DNA from: Scleropages formosus
Taxonomy: Eukaryota; Chordata; Actinopteri; Osteoglossiformes; Osteoglossidae
Length of the DNA: 64,000 bases
Assembly (NCBI RefSeq): GCF_900964775.1
Contig: NC_041812.1
Location: 14,503,334-14,567,333, forward strand
Direction of reading: 5' to 3'
The notes under the pieces are model-generated. The model had not been told where the DNA came from. It saw nothing but the letters and a program-made list of their open reading frames with translations, and made no database searches. The position numbers and the translations under genes were made by a program. This document shows, in pieces, positions 11,671 to 23,000 of this stretch (position 1 is the stretch's first letter; each line of letters begins with the position of its first letter).

Positions 11671-12599
11671 CAGAGGGTTCTCTTTATACGATGACCGCTT
11701 GTTTGAGATGAGCTACAAGTGGTACTTTGTATTGCACGGGCGATGACCAGGTATGCTACTGAACAGTATTGCACAGTATTGTTACTGTACTGTGTTACTG
11801 TATTAATGTATGTGGTAAGCAGGTACCTGACCACACCTAATCCCTACCCTGGTCAGCAGCCACATCCGATTCGAGAAATGAGCACCAGTTGTAGACTGTT
11901 AGGGTGATGGAGAGACTCTTTAAATGAAAATAGAAGAAGGAGTGGCAGGGGCTTGGAGGGGTTTGAGTGTGCGAGAGAGGAATTTCTAAAGTGCTTAGAA
12001 AGCTTTGGGGACTAATTTTATCTGAATGTGAGGGTTGACGATGGGAACTGTTAGAGTATTAGCTGGTAAAATTGATTGTATTGGACAAAAAAAAAAAGGT
12101 TTGGCTTCTGACTTTGGGTTTTAATTGTTTTGCTTTCCACTTTCTTCTTGATTCTTGGTAGCTTGTTCTTTTATTATTTGGTGCCAGAAAGGCTTTTTTT
12201 TTTTTTTCTTTAACTAGTTTTGATTTCATGTACCTTGTCAACATGCCATTGTGTCTGCATACCGCAATGCATTAGTAATGCGGTAAATTGCCTCACTGCC
12301 GGCAATTCTTCCAACAACCGTACCGAATTCAACAAGAACCTAAATTCTTAATTTAAGAGGAAGAGCTGTAATCATTACCACAAATGAAACGTAAAACGTA
12401 AGTGAACGCAACGAAAATGGCAAAGACGGCCATGCCTAAAGAGAACTGAGGTGCTGTTGTTGATGCTTATGCTGCCTTGGCTGTTATATGCGTTCCGTTG
12501 CACTTAGGATTTTTCTGCTCTTTGTCAGAAGAGTGTATCCATATCTACTGAATGGGCAAACTGCAGGACAAAGAATTGTTGGATAAAGAGAACCCACTG
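11671..12599. mobile_element. Tigger/pogo-like DNA transposon remnant, 929 bases
   Basis: Ends are CAGAGGGTTCTCTTTATACG and, on the opposite strand, CAGTGGGTTCTCTTTATCCA. TA flanks both (11,669-11,670; 12,600-12,601). The interior has no recognisable transposase. Lies between flot1 and znf384. Confidence 0.7.
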
Positions 12600-13142
12600 T
12601 AATACATCAATATTTTACATGCAGACGTGGAAGCAAACAAGTATCTCCTGGTCCGTTAAATCGAAAAAATCCGATTTTTCTGTCTAATCTGTCCTGCTAT
12701 TCAAAACATTGCGTACGCACTCTAATCTCTTTTGGGTTGTGCATGTGTAAAGTGTGTGCCACAGCATTAGAGTGGATAGTTTTGTCTGCATTTTAATATC
12801 AGGAAGTTCCTGAAACTCATTCAGCCCAAGTGTGCAGTGCATATCCTTTGTCTGTGTGTCTTCCTTGCCCCTGTCTCCTTGCACCAGTCCTTCACTGGCT
12901 GTCTGTTTCTTTGCATTGCACTGATATATTGCATGCATCTGTTGCCTTGAAGTCAAACCAGAAGTGCATCTTAAATACCAGTCAAGTCCAAGCATATATT
13001 TCCCCCCTCCTTACCAAAGAGGCAAATAAAATGTGATGGCCGTGAAGGTAATGGATGTCTTTTTACATTTTTGTAAAATGTTTATCTATTTATTGTTATA
13101 TCTAAACTATTGTGTCACTTGCAATGTGGGCATGAAATATAG

Positions 13143-13355
13143 CAGCAGCTAGTAGTGTAGTAGTTAGAGCTGCTGGCTTTGGATCCCAGGGTCACTGGTT
13201 TGAAGCCCAGCTGTAGTAGCCTTGAGCAAAATATTTATCCCAAATTGCTCCAGTAAATTACCCAGCTATATAAATGGGTAAATGATTATAGGTAGATTAA
13301 CATTGTAAGCTGCTTTGGAGAAAAGTGTCAGCAAACTCAATAAATGTAAATGTAA
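13143..13355 (+). repeat. SINE-B, full length
   Basis: Best copy of the second SINE family here: tRNA-like head 'gtagtgtagtagttagagct', B-box-like 'ggtttgaagccc', core 'cccaaattgctccagtaaa' and 'tataaatgggtaaatgatta', and 3' end 'gctttggagaaaagtgtcag' followed by 'aataaatgtaaatgtaa'. Confidence 0.8.
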
Positions 13356-15419
13356 GCATTACAGAAGCATAGTAATAAGAACTTTACTTTGACATACCAA
13401 TAAGTGACGTACTGTAGTACTACATTCAAAACTATGATAACAGCTGCTCCTTAACACTGGTAGCACTTCATGTTAAGACTACTAATTCCCCCTCAACTAT
13501 GTACTGCTGAACTATGGTGGTGGTATCTTTTAAGATTTTTGTACCTCTCTTAGTCTATATGCACTGTATCATTCCTCTAACACACGGAAAGCGGCGTGAA
13601 TGCAGGTAATTTTATTATTAAAGTTAATTTTTGAAGTATTTAGCAAAGTTCTGTCTGTTTACATCACGTTTGCAACACATGCTACATTTACTTATTCTGC
13701 AGATGCAGTTGTATCGTAAGTATGGCGATGAAGGCATAAATACAGGCATTGGTTTTTCCAGAGGTTTCAGTGAGTCATCGGTTCTGAAAGGTTCTGAAAT
13801 AGGACAGCCGAGCCTCTCCGGAATGCGTTGCTGTTGCCGTAAAAGACCTTGGTCACAGACTGTGCTGTGCTGCGTACTGAAGCTTTGGCACACATTTTAT
13901 TAGGAAATATTAGCACTTTGAATATGTTGTCGTTCCTGGCCAAAGGGATGAAAGAGAAGTGTTGGCAGAATGCGTGATCTGTGTTCAAACTCACCAGTTG
14001 GCTTCTTGTTTCTGACCCTTTCAAGTGGGAGATCATCACAAGACAACATACATTGTGTTGCTGGGGTTTGTGTTTCATGAACTCTTATGCTGTAACTTGC
14101 CTCAGGTAGATATCACTCTAGGAGGACACATCTTTCATATACTTTGCATTCTTATATTATGTATTATGTGTACTTTGTTGAAATGATGCCAAAATTTATT
14201 TAGGGCAAGTGTTAATAGACAAAGAAAATTGCTGTCAACCTCTATGCATCCCTCTCATTCCTCTGTTGATTTTTTTTTTGTGCATTTTACTGTACTGGTT
14301 TGTTGAAAATGTTCTTTATTACATGATGTAATCGTTACTTTTAATGAATCAATAAAGATGAAATTGCAAAAAATGTATCCTGTAAGTACTAATAAAACCC
14401 TATAATGAAATGAGAGTTCTACAGAGAATTCAGCCCTCTCTACCTGCACCTCCAGTTTGCCCAGTTATTGCCAGGTCCCAGTACACCCCAGTACACACAG
14501 AAGATTACCAGAGCCTAGAGTATCACTTACAAAATGTGCTTTTTCACAAATTTGGTCATAAATTTAATTGTTATGCAGTAGACTAAAAGACCTGAAAAAG
14601 ATGTGAACATTTTCACAAAACTATAAACCATGTTCAAACACTGGACTACACCCCCACTGTTTGAGGGGTGCAAAGTGAAAATGCACTCTACATAACACAA
14701 CATAATTTCCAGTAAAGTTTCACTAATGTTTAGATCTATTGATAGGCGATGCTGCGGCAGATGTTTGTGTATGGGGGAATTATCATTTTGGAATATAAGC
14801 ACTTTATGAGGATTCAACTATTTGCATGAACAAGTAAATCTGTAAACATAAAATCCCTTTCATGTCTTACACTTTTAAAGATCACGTTGACACAAGATGG
14901 GTATTTGTATTATTTCTAATCAACAAGCGTGTCTGTTAGTTGGCAACAGATAATACTGTATCGATTGAAGGTATCCCTGGACATTTTTCCAAATAGAAAC
15001 CCATAACTATCCTCTCTGCATAGTGTTTGGGTTTTGGCGCTCATTGTGTTAGGATATTTATTTTTGTGCATTGCTTGAAGAAAATTAATGTTGCCAGTTG
15101 TATGGTAAAGGTGACAGGGGTGGGACAGAGGCAAAACAATCCAGTAAATAAAATAGGGTCATGACCCTTTTAAGACAACAGTAGCAAATAAAAATCCCAA
15201 AACCCTGACCAACTTCAGGAGCCTTTTGACAGGACCTGGTCTTCAGTGGAGAGCTGTCCAACATGTTCTTCTACATGCCATGCTTTCACTGGTCACCAGC
15301 TTACAGTGATTTCTTACATGAAGCCTTGTCATAAATACCAGCTTTGTGAGGTTTATGTATCAAAGGTTTATTGAGACAAGGCAACAGAGGTGTTCCTTCA
15401 GATTGGTGGTATTTTATTG

Positions 15420-15570
15420 TGTGAGCAGTATGATGACTCTCAGCCACTGGGCTATGGAGTTGGACATGGGTTCAAATCCAGTTTATTCAGTGTGGAGTTC
15501 TCTTATTTGTATTGGTTTCTTCGAGCTGCTCTGGTTTCCTCCCTCCATCAGTATCACCAGATTGCTAGTA
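15420..15570 (+). repeat. Diverged V-SINE-like fragment
   Basis: Weak similarity in order: 'gggttcaaatcc', 'cagtgtggagttc', 'ggtttcttcgagctgctctgg', 'tttcctccctcc'. The order fits the V-SINE core but many bases differ. Confidence 0.35.
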
Positions 15571-16950
15571 CTTCATAAGAACCTCACTTTACAGCTCTTG
15601 CTAGGTGCAATTTTAGTCATTACAAGACAAATAGACAGAGGACTGGTTGCTAGATGGGCACCATATGTGAACAAGATAAATTCACAAGTAAAGAAACAGA
15701 ATGAAGGTCAACTGAGATTGGGTCATTCTGATAATCTGTGTTCCTGTACATATGTTCTATTCTATTTAAATGAAAAGTGATTATAACAAATTATAAATGT
15801 GTTTATAAAAATATAACAAAAAGCAACTAGTGAAGGGCATGACAGTCCAACCCATTGTTATGCACTTAACCTTTTCCAGGCAGACATTACAAATTAGCAT
15901 CAGCCGATACAGATTTTTCCTACTGCTAGTATTAATTTGGCCCCGAGAGGGTTAAATTGTACCCCTCTGTAAATTTTTCAAGATGTTTTTTGTGTGTGAT
16001 TCATATAAATTCAAATACTGATACTAATGTTAGCAAACACCGTTTGATACGTAGTATTTGTTTTTCTTGTTCACATGTAAGTGCTGAGATCTGAGAAATA
16101 CTCAAACACACAAAACAGATTTAAATCTATATACAGTTTGTATATCCAGATTTACAGAGATAACACATGCTAGGTTATAACAGCAAGTAAGTAAATAAAC
16201 TGGCACATGACCATGATAAATACTGTAAATAAGACTGGTACATGTTTTTAAAACATTATCCTGTAAGGAGAAACATTTGCATCAGATGAGTGTGTCAGTA
16301 TATACAACACAGGGGCTCAACCTAACAAGCATACATGAGAAAGAACAGTAGCAGAAGTTAACAATAGTACAGTTAATGAGAATGAGAAAGATCCACATCA
16401 TTGGGAAAGATACATATTGAAACAAGAATTATGTAAAGTCAGCCAACACCCTACCAAGTGGGTCAAAAATTCTCAGTACTTGGCTGGTTTAGTGATACAT
16501 GGACACTGATTCAGTATGAATTACCAGATTTTAAAAATTCTTTTTAATGTTTTAAGAAATGAAAACAATATTCCTCAACTTCTAAAAAAGATATTCCTTG
16601 TATAGTGTAAAAGAAAAAAGTATTTCCAACCAATAAAAAAATTATCATTATAAGAACTGCTTTAATCCCTTGAATGAAAGCACAAATAAAAAGCCTCTCA
16701 AACAAGTGACAAACATGCAAAATCATTGGACTGTTTTGATGATCAGCATCATCACAATCAACCCTATCGTTCCCTTCTTCGACGCAATTTCCTGGAAATC
16801 ATATAGCAATATAAATATCACAGCAAAAAATATATCTCCCACTGTTCAGCCTCTTCAGCCCTGCTCATTCACTGTTGACTGTAAAATGAGAAAGGCAGAC
16901 AAATGTGAAATGAAACATGAGAAGGTGAATATAATCACATCACCATTCTG

Positions 16951-16956
16951 TTTATT
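16951..16956 (-). terminator. Candidate poly(A) signal of znf384
   Basis: AATAAA on the minus strand about 130 bases after the znf384 stop codon (17,088-17,090). It is the nearest canonical signal in the right direction. Confidence 0.5.
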
Positions 16957-17087
16957 CTCTTCATTCCTTAGCTCTATCTGCACCCCTCTCTGTAAGAAAT
17001 TGTAACAATCACAAGCCTACTATCAGTTTTATGTTACATCTATCGTTCCTCTTCCTATACATATTGTACACCCTTCTCTGGTCAGTT

Positions 17088-20000
17088 CTATGAGTTCAGA
17101 TGCTCCACCTCAATGGTTGAGGTGGATACAGTGAGGCAGAGGTCTTTGTGAACAGCCAGGTCAGTCACGCTAATGGGTTTGTACTGAATCTCCCCAGCTG
17201 ATACCGTTTTGTACTGGTGTAGGTCGAAGTGGCATGGCACTCCATCTGCCTGGGAATAACCACCCGGGGTGTTTTGGTTACCTTGTTTTTGCCCATTACT
17301 GGCTCCAGCCCCACTGCCAGCCATACCCCTTGCCCCACCTCCACTCTTGCCCTGCTTGTGTCCCCTTCCACGACTACCCTGATTAGGTTGCTGTTGCTGG
17401 GCCTGCTGTGCAGCCACAACAGCGGCGAGAGTCAGTGGGTCTGGGTTGTGCTTTGTCATGTGCTTCATTAGGTAGGTTTCCTGCCAGAAAGAGGACAGTA
17501 GGGTTATGAGGATGCACAGTAAGGTTATGCCTCTTTATTCTACACATGCCCAGGAATGTGTGCCAGTCTATACTCTCTTTGCCAGGACTGAAGAAACAGG
17601 ATATGCAATCAAACCAGCAAGCACAAATAAATCTTATACAAAATATATACATAAAGTTATTATATTTGTATAGTTTTCTCAGTGAAAAATTAATGTATAG
17701 TAATACACATTAATGCATTTTGATAAAGTGGAAAAATAAGCATAAAATTGCTTCTTGGCACCACATATTGTATCAGGGAAAAAAAAAAAATCATGCTAGA
17801 AGTGGGTTAAAACTCAAAACCCTGGTCTTTTTTTTTTGTCTGGCTAGTGTAACAGGAATGACCATGGCTGTGCTAATGTGTTTTTTACCTCATTGTCAAA
17901 ATAAAATCTGAAATCCAGACACTGAATAAGAGAGGGTAAGTGTGGATGGAGGGTAGAGTGTGGCCTACCGAGGTGTATGAGCGGTTGCACAGGCCACAGG
18001 AGTACAACTTGGCATGTTTTACGGTATGTGTGGACAAATGCACTTCCAAGCTCTCTGCATCTGTGTATGCCCGGTGGCAGCAGTGGCACTTGAAGGGCTT
18101 GTCTTTGTTGTGCTGTCGTCGATGTGACTAATAAAACAGGGATACTGTGTCAGCATCTCTTCACTGCTATCACAAGTCCTTATCGCATAGTTTCATTTGC
18201 ACAAATGTTAACCTCCATTCTTAAAATCATTCAAATTCATGTGCTCAATGGACCTGAAAGTGAAAAATATAAAACATCATTTTGCTATAATAAAAAGGAA
18301 TGATAGTGCCTAGCACAGCAATATCAGCATGTCAGAAACAACCACATTCCTGAGATTTTCACAGACTACAATGTGCAGAATTCACAGAGAAAGGAATGAT
18401 AAACAAAATATGCACTTAGCATCACTTTTGTGGGCAAAAACACCACCGGAAGTAAAAGGGGACCAATCCCATATTCACCTGAAAAATACAGTATGTCTTT
18501 GGATTATGGGAGAAAACAGGAGCACCCAGAGGAAACCCATGCAAATATGTAACCACAATCCGGGTCAGGTAATTTTAGTGTTATTTTCACTTTCACTGAG
18601 GTCCTTTATTTGTACTAATTTTTGTCAGGCCCCTCACATTCAACTAATTTACCAAAAATGACCCCACCAGGAATATACAGCTAGAGACAACATTGCCCCA
18701 AGATCCATGGGCTCATAAAACCTTCCACCATGACAACACAGTGATACAAATGCAAATTAATTTAAATTAATTAGGAAGTACCAATCTGTAAACTGCCAGT
18801 TCAAATACCTGCAGATTAGAGAGCTGAGTGAATGCTTTCTCACACCCAGGATGTACACACTTGTACGGCCGGTCTCCTGTATGGATCCTGCATAAATACA
18901 GAAACTATGGACAGTCCCAGAAAGTCCTTTCAATATCCTTTCAAATGAAGCACAAAGCATCCGTCACACACAAATCAGCTTGGACTTTTACTGAAAGACC
19001 TACTTAAATGAGAATAAGAGTCTGAAGGAGAGGAGATAGTACTGATGGATGACCAGGCTTGACGGAATTATTTTCAAAAATTTTACTGTTGTTTACATGT
19101 GTTTTCAGAAGATAAAAAAAAAAAATTAAGTTAAAATACATCCACCTTATGCAGCTGCATAACACACACACAGACACACACACAACTAGCATAATGATAT
19201 AAGAAAGAATGGATTTTTGTGCTTATGTCAAGAATCTCAGATATGGTAAATGCTGGCCAAAACACTATTTATGTCATTTTGAATGGCAAACTATACATTA
19301 TTTATGAGTGTTGACATAAACATAACTACATTAACCAATAAAACTGAATCCTGCCGAACCTATTAAGGGTTTAAGTTGTACAAAGGGAAGGAGACATTTA
19401 TCATGTTGACAGAATGGAGGAAGAGGGGTCTGAGTGTGGTCTGCACGTTACTTGAAGAGAATAAGATGGCCCAAACTAGGGTTCAAAAGCCGTTCAGTAA
19501 CTTGTCGACTCAGCACACCTGTTACCTGTTGTGTTGCTGTAAGTGACTGAGCTGCCTGAATGTTTTCTGGCAGTAGGAACAGGAATAGGGCTTGGCCCCG
19601 CTGTGGATGCGGATGTGCTGGGCCAAGTAGCTGGTGTTGGTGAAGGATTTGGAGCAGTGGGGACACTTGTGTGGTTTGCCTTCTGTGTGGTTTCTAGCCA
19701 AAATGAAGAGAGACACAGACAGACAGACAAAGAAAGGGTTCAATAACCTTGTTCAATTAAAATGCATCGCAGAGAAATAAGGTCCTGCATTGGGATCAGG
19801 AGTGAGGGTTCCCGTGTCTGCAGGTGTGAAACACAGTACAGCAAACACACATAAGCACAGATGTCCCGCTGTCTCTCTCTCCACTCTCTTTAGGGACTGG
19901 AATATTGTACGTCTGTGCTGCTCTCTGACTCAGGAGCAAAGCTAAGACAGCACTAAGGCACAAATGGGGAAGAATATGGAAATATAGAAAAATAGACACC

Positions 20001-23000
20001 AATCCCTTGCCTAATGGGATTCATTTGTTTTATGAAAACATCTGGTTAAGTGCAGTTTCATTGTGAGCAGACTGAATTACCATTATTTCTTACAGAAGAA
20101 AATGTAATCAGTTCCTACGCAAACCTTATGTCACCTAAAATGAAAAATTAACTAAAATAAAAGGTATTTTTATACGTGACAATAACATTTTACATGATTT
20201 AATAATTATTTTAATGACATTATTGAACCACTTATTACAGGAATTCTTAAAGCTAGAACCATTGCCTGGTTGTGCGCGCAAGGACGGATTTTTGGAGTGT
20301 CAGTGTCACCTTCAGACTCTGACTTGTAAACCACAAGGGAAGCACATTATTTATAATACTGCAAGGGTATTCATGTTATAAGCTGTACATATAACTTGAA
20401 TCACTGAGTTAATATTAAAATGCTTATACTGTTATTTGTAATATAAAGTTTGTTTAGTACCTTACTGAATCTCATGTTTTAGCTGAATCACACTTAAAAT
20501 AATATACATCGTGATTAGCTGAGATTGTTAGTGTGACAGGAATGAGGAACTAGGAAGCTGTTTTTGTTATAGAATCAGCATAGTTCTGGTGCAAAACACA
20601 TAGCAGGCAGTGAATAAAATACCCTCTGTATGTGTGTAAAATTAAAGCCATTATACTGAACAATAAGCGTGTAATATCAAAAATATACATATTTTCATAA
20701 GCCCTTAAAGGACTTCTCCACTGTACAGGACCCCAATACAAAAGGGAATGGTGTACTTGTGCTTCATCCCAATTCAACAACAGTAAAAACTGAATGAGCT
20801 AAAGGTGGTCAAAATATGAAAGAATGCATATTTAAGTTTTTCCTCTCATGCCCCAGCCACCTAGTACGATGTCTGACTGTGTAGTCATTTGTGCTTTTGT
20901 GTATATGTTGAGGAGAGAGACAGCAGATAAGTATGGATAAATGGAAGAAGCGAAAGAAGAAATCCAGAGGAAAAACTGTCTGGCATACAAACAACAAACG
21001 CAAACCATCAAGCATGTGAGATGTTAGCTCACGGATACAAACACTTCAAAATTACCACTTAAACACAAATATAACTAAATGCATGAGCACACAAACAGAA
21101 AGCTGCATTTCATCATCAAGTGATAAGACTGACATATTGGGAAAAACTGTATGTGAAGTTCATGTTAAATGCCTGTTTTAACACTTAGTAAAATACATAT
21201 CTACATCCTAAAACCACACTTATGTTCTTTATTGTTACTGAGGCACATGTCAAGACACACATGGTCAAAGAGTGATTGTTCACTCCAACTAATACACGCA
21301 TACACACACATATATGCCTACACACACCACTCTACAGAAAAATATTACCTTGTGTGCTGCTGTAAGTGACTGAGTTGCCTAAATGTTTTTTGGCAGTAAG
21401 AGCAGCTGTAGGGTTTGGCCCCACTGTGGATTCGGATGTGCTGGGTCAGGTAGCTGGAATTGGCAAAAGACTTGGAACAGTGAGGGCACTTGTGTGGTTT
21501 GGCCTCTGTGTGTGACTTGGCGTGGATCTGCATGTCAGATTTACTGAAGAAGGTCATTGCACACATCCGGCACCTGAAGGCAGAGAGAAATGGTAAATAG
21601 TCTGAGGCTTGGGTTGCTTTGACTCGATACTAGGACACACCACTTTAGTAGTTCAGCCATTTTTAATTATATAAGTTTTAATAAGAGTTGCTTTCCTACC
21701 TGTAAGATTTATTCCCATCTTTGCCTCTGTTATCTTCATCATTGGACAGATCATATAGGCCAGAGGTATGTTGCTGAAATAATTCATAAATCAAATTGGA
21801 AACATTTGCTGAGTCCCATTCATTCAAAACACAACTTATGAAATGCTTGCTGAGCAGCTTGGTTCCCAGTTACCTGCACTCCAGTGGCCAAGTGTGCCAA
21901 GATCAACGCATCGCTTCTTGCCGGAAGTACATGACCAGTGACCACACCTGCTCTTGGCAGTGCAGACTTCTTTTTTCTACCCCGTTTTGAGGGAGTTGGA
22001 ACAACTGCTGGGGAAACACTTACATCATCTTTCTTGTCTAAGACAGGAAAAAAAGTAGGGGCGGGAATATGAGTCCCCTAGAATATATTTCCTATCATCT
22101 ATCACTGATACACTGAATATGTCGAAATGGACAGGTACCGCACTTTCTTTCAAACCTTATTTTACATGGTCCGTCTTAACCCTGTAAATTTGAACATTCA
22201 GTAAAGTTAGGATGTAGAACTGTAAGAATGAAAAACTGCAAAAAGGTTAATATGGAGATATTTCTTTCTTTTATAGAACATAGCCCAAAGATAAAGAGAG
22301 GTATTGAAATCATGCATTGGCTTGAGACAGGCTATAGAGGTATTTAGTCCTCTTGTAAAAGTGATGTTAACAACGTCTAGCACAGATTTTTGAACAGAAG
22401 TCCTGAACAGTGGACGGAGACTGATCATCAAATGGCAGAAAGTACTATGGGTCATTGTGGGATTTACTGGATCTTAAAACATGTTGACATTAAGTATACA
22501 CAATGAACATATGTCTTGCACAATAACCAAAAACTCAAGCTTTTCCCACATCAGAGCTGTCTGGCAAACTTCAGACATGTCACCCTCTCATACAGGCCAG
22601 CATTAGGTCGAGCTCTTGATGCGGTTTCCAGATGCCCTGAACTCTGTAGCTCTTTCAGAGGGACTGATGGCTTCTTAGTAGCTTTTAGTTTTAATGTTTG
22701 TGTATACATAAACTTGGGTATTTTGTAATCTTTTCAATGTAGAACTTTAACCTCCTTGGTATGCTCTTTGGTTTTCATTTTCATTACTTCATATTCACTG
22801 CCTAATGAAAAAATACCTGCAAGGATTTTCTCAAAGTAAACAAGAGCAGCTTCTTCATTCATGTACAGATGTACTTCAGATAGGTATCATTGTTCAGAAT
22901 GTGTTTCTTCTGCGCACTTTCAGCTACCAGAGGTCTGGGTGTAAATACTTACGAAGAGGAAATTTCATTCTCAGCTTTCTTTACAGTATCTGAAGAGAAA

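Larger units (their letters stand above)
12602..16940. other. flot1-znf384 spacer
   Basis: Mostly unannotated AT-rich sequence apart from a full SINE-B at 13,143-13,355 and a weak V-SINE-like stretch at 15,420-15,570. Text near 12,870-12,930 and 15,270-15,310 ('ttcactgg' followed by a short common phrase) may be LINE 3' remnants. No exon was identified, including no convincing last exon for flot1. Confidence 0.4.

Noticed and set aside
14100-14190. Acceptor-like TTGCCTCAG followed by an open frame, tested as the last flot1 exon
   Set aside because: The frame (VDITLGGHIFH...) has no resemblance to any flotillin C terminus.
16995-17020. AATCACAAGCCT encodes Asn-His-Lys-Pro, as in the missing flotillin-1 tail
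   Set aside because: No acceptor precedes it in the right frame, an in-frame stop is adjacent, and it lies in the znf384 3' UTR region 6 kb from the last exon; probably chance.
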